From contig JACFNY010000096.1 in NCBI GenBank assembly GCA_019454625.1, positions 1 to 7,390 on the forward strand: a stretch of 7,390 nt of DNA. Reading direction: 5' to 3'. Each line of letters begins with the position of its first letter. The first letter of the stretch is position 1. The position numbers were made by a program, and so were the translations under genes. The notes under the pieces were generated by a model that was given only the letters and a program-made list of their open reading frames with translations, had not been told where the DNA came from and did not search any database. The stretch is from Sphingomonadaceae bacterium (GTDB lineage: Bacteria > Pseudomonadota > Alphaproteobacteria > Sphingomonadales > Sphingomonadaceae). Positions 1 to 7,390 of the stretch are shown here, piece by piece.

Positions 1-1042
1 TGACCTCCACCCCGTTGGCCTTGAGCTTGTCGGCCATCTCGCGCAGCGCGTGCTGCGCCTGCGCCACCGCCATGCCGTAGCCCGGCACGATGATGACCTT
101 CTCGGCATTCTGCATCAGGAACGCCGCGTCCTCGGCGGAACCGCGCTTCCACGGCCGGTCGATGGCGGCGGCAGCGCTTGTCGGACCGGCTTCGGCGCCG
201 AAGCCGCCGGCGATGACGCTGATGAAGCTGCGGTTCATCGCGCGGCACATGATGTAGCTGAGGATCGCGCCCGACGAGCCGACGAGCGCACCGGTGATGA
301 TCATCGCCGTGTTCTGGAGCGTGAAGCCCATCGCCGCCGCCGCCCAGCCCGAATAGCTGTTCAGCATCGAGACGACGACCGGCATGTCCGCGCCGCCGAT
401 CGGGATGATGAGCAGGAAGCCGATGAGGAAGCTGAGGCCCGTCACCGTCCAGAACACCCACGGGCTCTGATCGGTGACGAAATAGGCGACGAGGCCTAGG
501 ATGGCCGCAAGCGTGCCGAGGTTGATGACGTGCCGGAGCGGCAGCAGGATCGGCGCGCCCGACATGTTGCCGTTCAGCTTCAGGAACGCGATGACGGAGC
601 CCGAGAAGGTGATCGCGCCGATGGCGATGCCGAGCCCCATCTCGATGCGGCTGACCGCGAAGATCTCGCCGTCCGCGCCCGCGATTCCGAACGCCTGCGG
701 GTTGAGGAACGCCGCCGCCGCCACCAGCACCGCAGCCATACCGACAAGGCTGTGGAACGCCGCGACGAGCTGCGGCATCGCCGTCATGGCGATGCGCCGC
801 GCGACGACGAAGCCGATGCCGCCGCCGAGGATGATCGCGGCCGCGATCTCCGGCAGCGAGGCGATCTCGTGCGTGGCGAGCGTCGTGGCGACGGCAATGC
901 CCATGCCGATCATGCCGTTGCGGTTGCCCGCGCGGCTCGTCTCGGGCGAGGACAGGCCCCGAAGGGCGAGGATGAAGAGGACCCCGGAAACGAGGTAGGC
1001 AAGAAGCGCCCAGGCCGGGAGCGCAGCGACGGCGTGTTCCAT
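1..1042 (-). CDS. pntB: NAD(P) transhydrogenase beta subunit PntB, 3' end cut by window edge
   Basis: PntB is the membrane subunit of proton-translocating transhydrogenase. It supplies most of the proton channel (domain II) and the NADP(H)-binding domain III. Translation from the ATG at 1042 gives 347 residues with no internal stop, and the frame is open at base 1. The usual family length is about 460, so roughly the last 115 residues are missing. The first ~265 residues are a run of hydrophobic helices with conserved-looking stretches such as FHSLVGMAAVLV (96-107) and the polar segment GNMSGAPILLPLRH (158-171). Domain III begins near residue 285, and its Rossmann-like loop VPGYGMAVAQAQ includes GYGMAV at 321-326. 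The start lies 6 bp after the pntA2 stop, with AAGAAGGG about 11 bases upstream as a ribosome site overlapping the end of pntA2. It is the last visible gene of the pnt operon. The assignment is secure. Confidence 0.97.
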   Translation of the reverse strand, partial: MEHAVAALPAWALLAYLVSGVLFILALRGLSSPETSRAGNRNGMIGMGIAVATTLATHEIASLPEIAAAIILGGGIGFVVARRIAMTAMPQLVAAFHSLVGMAAVLVAAAAFLNPQAFGIAGADGEIFAVSRIEMGLGIAIGAITFSGSVIAFLKLNGNMSGAPILLPLRHVINLGTLAAILGLVAYFVTDQSPWVFWTVTGLSFLIGFLLIIPIGGADMPVVVSMLNSYSGWAAAAMGFTLQNTAMIITGALVGSSGAILSYIMCRAMNRSFISVIAGGFGAEAGPTSAAAAIDRPWKRGSAEDAAFLMQNAEKVIIVPGYGMAVAQAQHALREMADKLKANGVEV

Positions 1043-1048
1043 CGGTGC

Positions 1049-1336
1049 TTAGCCCTTCTTCTCTTTTTTCTTGTACATGGCGAGCATCCGCTGCGTGACC
1101 GCGAAGCCGCCGAAGATGTTGACGCTGGCGAGCGCCACCGCGACGAGGCCGAGCCACTTGGCGATGCCCGAACCCGCGGACAGGCTCGCGATCAGCGCAC
1201 CGACGATGATGACGGACGAGATCGCGTTCGTCACCGCCATCAGCGGCGTGTGCAGCGCCGGGGTGACTGACCAGACCACGTAGTAGCCGACGAAGCACGC
1301 CAGCACGAAGATCGACAGGATCGAGATGAAGTCCAT
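1049..1336 (-). CDS. pntA2: NAD(P) transhydrogenase alpha subunit, membrane part (PntA2/PntAB)
   Basis: This is the small membrane subunit of the three-gene (Rhodospirillum-type) transhydrogenase, corresponding to the C-terminal membrane half of E. coli PntA. From the ATG at 1336 it is 95 aa and begins MDFISILSIFVLACFVGYYV. It has three hydrophobic helices at about 3-23, 28-52 and 57-77, with VTPALHTPLMAVTNAISS between the first and second, and ends in a lysine-rich tail (YKKKEKKG). An in-frame ATG at 1360 would add eight residues but would overlap the 3' end of pntA1. The 1336 start is preferred because it lies 4 bp after the pntA1 stop, has a GGGGGG stretch about 10 bases upstream, and starts at the family's usual point. 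It forms part of the proton channel with PntB. Confidence 0.94.
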   Translation of the reverse strand: MDFISILSIFVLACFVGYYVVWSVTPALHTPLMAVTNAISSVIIVGALIASLSAGSGIAKWLGLVAVALASVNIFGGFAVTQRMLAMYKKKEKKG

Positions 1337-1340
1337 GTGA

Positions 1341-2492
1341 CTAGCCCCCCTGAGCCGCATCCAGCACCGGATGCACGGCCTTGCCGTCCTTGGTCAGCCG
1401 CACGCCCTTCACGATCTCGTCGTCGTCGGGAAGCACGGGCGCCTTGGTTTCCTTGTCCCAGAACGCGGACAGGAAGTTGAACAGATTGCGCGCGTAGAGC
1501 AGCGAGGCGTCGGAGGCGAGGCGCGACGGCACGTTCCGGTGCCCGACGATCTTGACGCCGTGCTTCACCACGATCTCGCCCGCCACCGCACCTTCCACGT
1601 TGCCGCCCGCCTCGACCGCGAGGTCGACGATGACGCTGCCGGGACGCATCGTGGCGAGCTGCGCGTCGCTGACGAGGCGCGGCGCAGCGCGGCCGGGAAT
1701 GAGCGCGGTGGTGATGACGATGTCCTGCTTCGCGATGTGCGACGACACGAGCTCGGCCTGCGCGGCCTTGTATTCGTCCGACATCTCGGTGGCGTAACCG
1801 CCCGAGCCTTCGCCCTCGATGCCCTTCACGGCCTCGACGAAGATCGGCTTCGCACCGAGCGAGAGGATCTGCTCCTTGGTCGCCGAGCGCACGTCGGTCG
1901 CCGAGACCTGCGCGCCGAGCCGCCGCGCCGTTGCGATCGCCTGGAGGCCCGCGACGCCGACGCCCATGATGAACACCTTGGCGGCCGAGACCGTACCCGC
2001 CGCCGTCATCATCATCGGGAAGGCGCGGCCGTATTCCGCCGCGGCGTCGAGCACTGCCTTGTATCCGGCGAGGTTCGATTGTGAGGAGAGCACGTCCATC
2101 GACTGCGCACGCGTGATGCGCGGCATCAGCTCCATGGCGAGCGCCTCGTAGCCCGCCGCGGCATAGGCCTTTGCCCGATCAGGGTTCGCTGCGGGCGCGT
2201 GCATCGCCGCCACGAGCGCACCGGGTGCAGCCCCTGCGAGCGCCGATGGCTCCGGCGCCTGCACGCCGAGCACGATGCCCGCGTTCTTCAGCACCGCGGC
2301 ACGGTCGCCCACCTCCGCGCCCGCCGCCGCGTAATCCGCGTCAGCGATCCCCGAGGCGAGGCCAGCGCCTGCTTCCACGGCCACGCTCGCGCCCAGAGCG
2401 ATGAACTTCTTCACCGTCTCGGGGCTTGCAGCGACGCGGCGCTCAAAATCGGCGGTCTCAAGGAGGACCGCGATACGGACCGGCTGTGTCAC
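1341..2492 (-). CDS. pntA1: NAD(P) transhydrogenase alpha subunit, NAD(H)-binding part (PntA1/PntAA)
   Basis: This soluble subunit binds NAD(H) and exchanges hydride with NADP(H) bound on PntB. Starting at the GTG at 2492 (MTQPVRIAVLLETADFERRV) it is 383 aa, matching the ~384 aa of the separate PntAA subunits. An upstream ATG at 2558 would add 22 Cys/Ser-rich residues read from the preceding gene in another frame, so it is rejected. The nucleotide loop GVGVAG lies at 177-182. The RQD loop that positions the nicotinamide is visible as R125, Q130 and D133 in PRITRAQSMDVLSSQSNLAG. IPGRAAPRLVS (265-275) and VGHRNVPSRLA (316-326) are also family-typical. The GTG lies 7 bp after the small oxidase-like gene and has no good Shine-Dalgarno sequence, so translation may depend on coupling to that gene. 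The next gene, pntA2, follows after 4 bp. Confidence 0.96.
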   Translation of the reverse strand: MTQPVRIAVLLETADFERRVAASPETVKKFIALGASVAVEAGAGLASGIADADYAAAGAEVGDRAAVLKNAGIVLGVQAPEPSALAGAAPGALVAAMHAPAANPDRAKAYAAAGYEALAMELMPRITRAQSMDVLSSQSNLAGYKAVLDAAAEYGRAFPMMMTAAGTVSAAKVFIMGVGVAGLQAIATARRLGAQVSATDVRSATKEQILSLGAKPIFVEAVKGIEGEGSGGYATEMSDEYKAAQAELVSSHIAKQDIVITTALIPGRAAPRLVSDAQLATMRPGSVIVDLAVEAGGNVEGAVAGEIVVKHGVKIVGHRNVPSRLASDASLLYARNLFNFLSAFWDKETKAPVLPDDDEIVKGVRLTKDGKAVHPVLDAAQGG

Positions 2493-2499
2493 GGAACGG

Positions 2500-2640
2500 C
2501 TAGTTGTAGAGGAAAACGAGCATGCCGAGCAGCACGAGCACGATCGCGGCCGTGCCATACTTCAGCATTGCAAGGAAACCCGCGTAGGTCTTGGCGTGAT
2601 CCTTCATCGCCTTGTCGGTGTACGAGCTGTTTTGCGCCAT
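2500..2640 (-). CDS. aa3-type cytochrome c oxidase subunit IV-like small membrane protein
   Basis: A 46-aa protein (start MAQNSSYTDKAMKDHAKTYA) with a short polar N-terminus and one C-terminal transmembrane helix at about 24-44, ending LVFLYN. This matches in size and pattern the bacterial aa3-type oxidase subunit IV family (Pfam COX4_pro_2), whose hallmark is a polar D-H-x-x-T-Y-xx-F segment just before the single helix; here it is DHAKTYAGFL at 14-23. The ATG at 2640 has a strong G-rich ribosome site (GGGGGAC, 2647-2653). The gene leads the pnt operon, 7 bp before pntA1. A small gene of this family in front of pnt genes is, to my knowledge, common in sphingomonads and relatives. Whether the protein works in the oxidase or with the transhydrogenase cannot be told from sequence. 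Confidence 0.83.
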   Translation of the reverse strand: MAQNSSYTDKAMKDHAKTYAGFLAMLKYGTAAIVLVLLGMLVFLYN

Positions 2641-2805
2641 ATGTACGTCCCCCATCCGGACCTGAATTCGGCCCGTTCATAACAACCCGCGCCCCGGTGT
2701 GAAGCAAAATATGCGCGGGCGTGCAGAAGCTGATCTTAACGCGATCGAAAGAAACTGTGCCGTATCGAGACATTCGGGTCAATTTAAGCGAGCGAAAGCA
2801 GGGAC
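2641..2805. promoter_or_regulatory. Divergent intergenic region between pnt operon and sigma-54 regulator
   Basis: This 165-bp gap between two divergently transcribed units must hold the 5' signals of both, unless the regulator is driven from elsewhere. It is visibly richer in A and T than its flanks, especially at 2701-2712 and 2731-2786. I found no confident -35/-10 pair on either strand. What is clear are the two ribosome sites: GGGGGAC on the minus strand (2647-2653) for the small membrane protein, and GCAGGGA on the plus strand (about 2798-2804) for the regulator's GTG start. No operator palindrome stands out. Confidence 0.45.
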
Positions 2806-4313
<1,508 letters not shown>

Positions 4314-4314
<1 letters not shown>

Positions 4315-4455
4315 AATAGCGCGTCAAATCGCTGATGCCGGGCTGCAAACGGCAGCTTTCTGCGCTTCCGGTGCTCATGGACACAAAGTCCGCTACGCGC
4401 CGGTTCTCGAAATCCACCATTTTCGCTCCGGCCTGAGCGATTTGACGCGCTATTC
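4314..4455. repeat. 142-bp structured element with terminal inverted repeats (MITE-like or bidirectional terminator)
   Basis: The left arm GAATAGCGCGTCAAATCGCT (4314-4333) is the exact reverse complement of 4436-4455. Pairing continues inward with two mismatches to 4341 and 4428, giving arms of about 28 bp. Three more hairpins lie inside. The first is GCTGC/GCAGC (4342-4346 with 4352-4356). The second is CCGGTGC/GCGCCGG (4368-4374 with 4397-4403, one G-T pair), which encloses GGAC/GTCC (4379-4382 with 4388-4391). The third is CGAAA/TTTCG (4408-4412 with 4421-4425). The element fills the gap between the regulator stop and the end of fliT, leaving only 9 bp. No U-run follows either arm, so it is not a classical intrinsic terminator, though it could still stop or stabilise both convergent transcripts. 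It could also be a non-autonomous mobile or intergenic repeat. No target duplication is obvious. Confidence 0.85.
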
Positions 4456-4464
4456 CGGAGCCCT

Positions 4465-4782
4465 TCAGGCGGTGCGCGTTTTCCCGTAGAGCCTGCGCGC
4501 GGTGCCGGACTGGCGCAGCATCTGGGCGCTGCGGTCGTGCGCGCGGCGGCCGACCGCGATGGCGTGGCCGATCGTCACCGAATGCGATTCGGCCTGACGC
4601 AGCGCCGCCAGCGCCTCGGCGCGCAGCGCCGGATCGGCGGCGAGCCCCGACAGCGTCTTCACAAGCGCGAGGCGAACCGTCTCGTAGCGTTCGACCGCGG
4701 TCCAGTCGCCGCCCGCGGCGGCGTGCGCGGTCATGCCGGACAGCGATTCGATGTCGCCGAGAAGCGCCGGGATCGCCGTCAC
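4465..4782 (-). CDS. fliT: Putative flagellar export chaperone FliT-like protein
   Basis: A 105-aa soluble, largely helical, Ala/Arg-rich protein beginning MTAIPALLGDIESLSGMTAH. Its start is GTG at 4782, and the GTGA overlap with the fliS stop gives a 4-bp overlap and probable translational coupling. FliT proteins are short (about 95-125 aa) helical chaperones that bind FliD, and in some bacteria FliJ and FlhDC. The pattern here fits: an N-terminal helix with W27 in GGDWTAVERYETVR, and two further helices (about 50-70 and 75-95). The sequence is weakly conserved, so the name rests mainly on size, helix pattern and its place directly after fliD-fliS. The tail RRLYGKTRTA is basic. The gene ends 10 bp from the inverted-repeat element and converges with the sigma-54 regulator. 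Confidence 0.6.
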   Translation of the reverse strand: MTAIPALLGDIESLSGMTAHAAAGGDWTAVERYETVRLALVKTLSGLAADPALRAEALAALRQAESHSVTIGHAIAVGRRAHDRSAQMLRQSGTARRLYGKTRTA

Positions 4783-5162
4783 GGACGAATCTGCCGCCAG
4801 GCGTCGGCAAGGCCGGCAGCGGCCTCCGTGGCGGCGGCGAGACGCCGCGAATCATTGTCGCGGCCGGCGGCGATGGTCTCCTGACGGAGGTAGGCGTAGG
4901 CCGACGAAAGCGATTCGGCGACCGGCCCGCCGCGATTGAAATCGAGGCTCGATTCGAGGCCGTGCAGGATGGAGAGCGCACGGCTGATCCGGCTGCTCTT
5001 CATGCCGAGGTCGCCGCGCTCGACCGCGATCTCCGCCTGCCGGAGCGCGGAGAGCAGCTCGTCGTACAGCATCTCGATCAGGCGGTGCGGGCTCGCCTGC
5101 TCGGTGCGGGTGGCGGTGTCGATGGCGGCATACTGCTGCCGCGCGCGCATGGCCTGCATCAT
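4779..5162 (-). CDS. fliS: Flagellar export chaperone FliS
   Basis: A 127-aa FliS-family protein, the usual length. FliS binds the C-terminal end of flagellin in the cytoplasm, prevents its polymerisation and presents it to the export gate. Family features in order are the tyrosine-bearing N-terminus ARQQYAAIDTATRTEQASPH (7-26), the core LIEMLYDELLSALRQAEIAV (28-47), the RGD-like turn ERGDLGMKSSRISRALSIL (48-66), LESSLDFNRGGPVAESLSSAY (69-89) and a C-terminal helix. The ATG at 5162 overlaps the fliD stop by one base (TGATG), and a second ATG follows at 5159; either could be used. The stop overlaps the fliT GTG. The fliD-fliS-fliT order is classical. Confidence 0.93.
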   Translation of the reverse strand: MMQAMRARQQYAAIDTATRTEQASPHRLIEMLYDELLSALRQAEIAVERGDLGMKSSRISRALSILHGLESSLDFNRGGPVAESLSSAYAYLRQETIAAGRDNDSRRLAAATEAAAGLADAWRQIRP

Positions 5163-7144
5163 CAGCCGAGATCCCGCGTCCAGAGGTCGATCTGCTGCTT
5201 CATATACGCCTGCGTGCTGTTGAAGGCGGCGATGGCGCGCTCCATCGCCGCGAACTGGATCGTGAGCCGCTCCTCGAGCGCGAGGCTGCGCGCCTCGACG
5301 CGGTCCTGCTCCTCGGCGATGGCCTTGGCTTCCTTCGCCAGCCGCTCCGACGTCGTCGTGAAGCCGCCGCCGGACGCGGCAAGCTGCTTCTGCATGTCGG
5401 CGATGAGGCCCGCGACGGTCGAGCGCACGACCACCGTCGACGACGACACGCCGCCGAGAATGTTGACGGCAAGCCCCGACGCCGCCGAGGACGACGCCGC
5501 GATCAGGCGGTTGCCGATGCCGATGGCGTCGACGCCGCCGATCTTGCCGGACGCATTGGTGCCCGCGATGGCGGTCGGCACGTCGAGGCCGAGCGTCGCG
5601 GCGAGCGCGCCGTCAAGGCCGACGATGGTGACGCCCGACGTGCTGCCCACGCCCTTCGAGGTGAAGGTGAACGCCGATCCGTCCCACGCGGCGGTCAGCG
5701 ACAGGCCGAACGACTTCAGCACCGAATCGTCGTTGATCGCGGTCTGGAACGCGGCGGCGAGCGCGGCGCCGCTCGCGTAGCTGCCCTCGGGCAGGTTGAT
5801 AGTGAGCGAGGTGCGGCCGTCGAGCGTGACGGTGAAGCTCCTGTTCGCCGCGTCGATGACCGGCACGTCGAACGCCGAAGGCGCCGCCGCGCCGGAGAGC
5901 CTGCCGGAGGTCGCCGCGACGATGTCGGTGACGGCGTAGGTGCCCGGCTTCGCCGCGCCGAGGCTGCTCGCGATCTCGACGAGCGGCGAGCTGCTGGTCT
6001 GCCCCGGCACGAACATGTCGTGGACGCGGCCCGGATGGTCGGTCACTGCCTTCGTCAGCATCGCGTCGTCGATGCTGAGCGTGCCGTCGCGGTTGGTCTT
6101 GATGCCGATCTCGGCGAGGCTCGAAGGCCCGCCGCCGTCCGTCAGCAGCATCTTCGTGCTGAGGTCGGCGAGCATCCGCTTGAGGTCGCGCGTCGTGCGG
6201 TCCCCCGCGAGCGCGCCCGCGGCCGCCCCGTCCTTGCCGGGTCGGGTTTCCTCCGCGAGCATCGAGACGAGCTGGTTGTAGACATCGACATAGTTGCCGA
6301 CCGCCGTTTTCAGCGTGGCGGCGTCATAGTCGCTGGAGATCGTCACCGGGCCATCGGTGACCTTCAGAAGATCGAGCTTCAGGCCGGAGACGAGGTCCGA
6401 GATGCTGTTCGTCGGCCGCTCGACGGTGATGCCGTCGATGACGACGACGGCGTTCTTCGCCTCGGCCGTCCATGTCATGCCGGTCGCTCCGGGGCCGAAC
6501 GCGAACGCTTCGAGGCCCGCATCGGCGTCGATCGTGAACGCCTTCGCCGCCCCGGTCTCGCCCCGAATCACGAGGCGCGCGCCGCTCGCATCCTCGACGA
6601 TCGAGGCCGTGACCCCGGCGTTCGACGCGTTGATCGCCTGCTGGAGCCCGACAAGGCTGTTGTTGTCCGGCCCGATCGTGATGGTGACGGGCGTGGCCGT
6701 GCCCGCCGTGAAACCGGCCGGCGTCGGGAACGTACCGGAGAGCGTGCCGAAATTGATCGTGAGCGTGCCCTCGCCGATGGGCGCGTTGCGGTCGGCGACC
6801 GGCGCCGACGCCACCGTCTGCCGCTGCGCGAGCTGCATCGCCTCAAGGGTGTGCGAAAGCGAGGGCGGGCTCGACGAACCGCTGAGCGAGAGCGCGATCG
6901 ACGAGGTGTCGCTGCTGATCACCTGGCGGCCGAGCGCGCCGCTGTTCACGAGCGAACCGAGCGCCGTCGAGAAGGCGCTGAGCGCCGAGCTGATCGTCGA
7001 AAGGCTGGAAATCTTGGCGTCGACGGCGGTCTGACGCGCGGCCAGCACCTTGTCGCTGCCCGCGCGCTGCGCGGCGACGAGGTCGGCGATGAGCTGCTTG
7101 GTATCGATTCCCGACCCGCTGCCGAGCGCCGTCAGAATGGACAT
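5162..7144 (-). CDS. fliD: Flagellar filament cap protein FliD (hook-associated protein 2), enlarged
   Basis: FliD forms the cap at the filament tip and guides flagellin subunits into place; it is exported through the flagellar type III apparatus. The N-terminal FliD_N domain begins SILTALGSGSGIDTKQLIAD (2-21), the standard family start, followed by a heptad-rich helix to about 66. Residues 124-205 form a flagellin-hook IN-like domain (LVGLQQAINASNAGVTASIV, 164-183). FliD_C begins near 231 (NAVVVIDGITVERPTNSISD), and the C-terminal coiled coil runs about 595-655 (ERLTIQFAAMERAIAAFNST, 625-644). At 660 aa it is well above the ~450-480 aa of many FliD proteins. Most of the excess is at about 385-545, between two parts of FliD_C, and probably adds an exposed domain. 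The ATG at 7144 has GAGAAGGCAGG (7149-7159) as ribosome site. The next gene, fliS, overlaps its stop. Confidence 0.95.
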   Translation of the reverse strand: MSILTALGSGSGIDTKQLIADLVAAQRAGSDKVLAARQTAVDAKISSLSTISSALSAFSTALGSLVNSGALGRQVISSDTSSIALSLSGSSSPPSLSHTLEAMQLAQRQTVASAPVADRNAPIGEGTLTINFGTLSGTFPTPAGFTAGTATPVTITIGPDNNSLVGLQQAINASNAGVTASIVEDASGARLVIRGETGAAKAFTIDADAGLEAFAFGPGATGMTWTAEAKNAVVVIDGITVERPTNSISDLVSGLKLDLLKVTDGPVTISSDYDAATLKTAVGNYVDVYNQLVSMLAEETRPGKDGAAAGALAGDRTTRDLKRMLADLSTKMLLTDGGGPSSLAEIGIKTNRDGTLSIDDAMLTKAVTDHPGRVHDMFVPGQTSSSPLVEIASSLGAAKPGTYAVTDIVAATSGRLSGAAAPSAFDVPVIDAANRSFTVTLDGRTSLTINLPEGSYASGAALAAAFQTAINDDSVLKSFGLSLTAAWDGSAFTFTSKGVGSTSGVTIVGLDGALAATLGLDVPTAIAGTNASGKIGGVDAIGIGNRLIAASSSAASGLAVNILGGVSSSTVVVRSTVAGLIADMQKQLAASGGGFTTTSERLAKEAKAIAEEQDRVEARSLALEERLTIQFAAMERAIAAFNSTQAYMKQQIDLWTRDLG

Positions 7145-7253
7145 TGCACCTGCCTTCTCGTTCCTGCGGACGCGCGCCGGCCGCTCAGACTGTTCACGAC
7201 CGATCCTGCGCCGGATTTAGGGAATAATCGGTAAAGATTCGTGGGCGTTCCGA
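7145..7253 (-). promoter_or_regulatory. Leader region upstream of fliD
   Basis: The 109 bp between the FlhB-like stop and the fliD start holds the ribosome site GAGAAGGCAGG (7149-7159) and a short AT-richer patch at 7214-7240. Reading the minus strand, I found no GG-N10-GC core of a sigma-54 promoter and no convincing sigma-70 or sigma-28 pair. The gap is long enough for a promoter, but fliD could equally be read through from the upstream gene. Confidence 0.35.
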
Positions 7254-7390
7254 TCATAGCGGCCGTCCGTTCTCGTCGAAGCGCGCACCTTCCGGCACGT
7301 CGACCTCGGGCTGGGTCAGGCGGTCGCGCTCGACGCTGAACACGAACGCCAGCACGCCCGCGACGGCGACATAGAGGTCGTCGCGGATTT
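7254..7390 (-). CDS. flhB: Flagellar export apparatus switch protein FlhB (C-terminal end only)
   Basis: The last 44 codons of a gene that continues beyond the right edge, ending in TGA at 7254-7256. The peptide starts IRDDLYVAVAGVLAFVF, which aligns with the end of the FlhB/YscU cytoplasmic domain, where the family pattern is roughly I-P-x-x-L-Y-x-A-V-A-x-V-L-A-x-V. A hydrophilic tail follows (about 24 residues, ending GARFDENGRPL). FlhB is the membrane export-gate subunit whose self-cleavage at an NPTH site switches export from hook to filament substrates; that site is outside the window. Its place upstream of fliD-fliS-fliT on the same strand supports a flagellar FlhB rather than a virulence secretion paralogue. 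The call depends on a short segment. Confidence 0.7.
   Translation of the reverse strand, partial: IRDDLYVAVAGVLAFVFSVERDRLTQPEVDVPEGARFDENGRPL

Noticed and set aside
1337..1360. Upstream ATG at 1360 as the start of pntA2
   Set aside because: It would overlap the pntA1 3' end and add eight atypical residues; the ATG at 1336 has better spacing and ribosome site.
1371..2084. 237-codon plus-strand open frame opposite pntA1
   Set aside because: His/Arg/Asp-rich antisense frame of a well-recognised gene.
2493..2558. ATG at 2558 as the start of pntA1
   Set aside because: The extra 22 Cys/Ser-rich residues are an out-of-frame reading of the preceding small gene, and the GTG at 2492 gives the family length.
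2717..2730. GG-N10-GC core on the plus strand upstream of the regulator
   Set aside because: The surrounding bases match the sigma-54 consensus poorly (no TGGCAC or TTGC), and such cores occur by chance in GC-rich DNA.
2489..2782. 97-codon minus-strand frame over the small oxidase-like gene and the divergent intergenic region
   Set aside because: It is out of frame with the recognised 46-aa protein, and its translation has no membrane segment or domain.
6020..7234. 404-codon plus-strand open frame opposite fliD
   Set aside because: Arg/Asp/Glu-rich translation with no recognisable domain, lying wholly opposite fliD and typical of antisense frames in high-GC DNA.
7232..7256. Sigma-28-like pair on the plus strand (TAAAGATT, then TCCGATCA)
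   Set aside because: The spacing is 9 rather than about 11, and it points antisense into the FlhB-like gene with no plus-strand gene downstream.

Overview
The window is high-GC DNA that looks alphaproteobacterial, most likely a motile member of the Sphingomonadales or a relative. The evidence is a three-gene transhydrogenase (pntAA, pntAB and pntB separate) preceded by a tiny aa3-oxidase subunit IV-like gene, a polar-flagellum-like fliD-fliS-fliT set, and an NtrC-type regulator with a FleQ/FleR-like DNA-binding end. The organism is inferred from gene content and family knowledge, not from a search.

Left block (1-2640, minus strand): a compact operon transcribed right to left. It runs from a 46-aa aa3-type cytochrome c oxidase subunit IV-like membrane peptide through pntA1 (GTG start) and pntA2 to pntB, which runs off the left edge with 347 residues present. 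Spacings are 7, 4 and 6 bp. The Pnt proteins form the proton-translocating NAD(P)+ transhydrogenase, which uses the proton gradient to make NADPH.

Centre (2641-4314): a 165-bp divergent intergenic region, then on the plus strand a complete sigma-54-dependent response regulator (receiver, AAA+ with GAFTGA, Fis-type HTH). Its HTH resembles those of flagellar regulators, and it lies beside flagellar genes, so control of flagellar genes is the natural hypothesis.

4314-4455: a 142-bp element with long imperfect terminal inverted repeats (outer 20 bp perfect) and three further internal hairpins. It fills nearly the whole gap between two convergent genes, and its left arm begins on the last base of the regulator's stop codon. 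This is the most unusual structure in the window.

Right block (4465-7390, minus strand): a flagellar filament-assembly operon read right to left. It holds the C-terminal end of a FlhB-type export switch protein (cut by the right edge), a 109-bp gap, an unusually long fliD (660 aa), fliS, and a short fliT-like gene. The last three overlap by 1 and 4 bp, consistent with translational coupling. FliD caps the filament, FliS chaperones flagellin, and FliT usually chaperones FliD.

Most of the window is ordinary core and flagellar gene content. I see no convincing novel multi-gene system. The points worth following up are the structured repeat, the enlarged FliD, the unassigned regulator and the divergent FliT.
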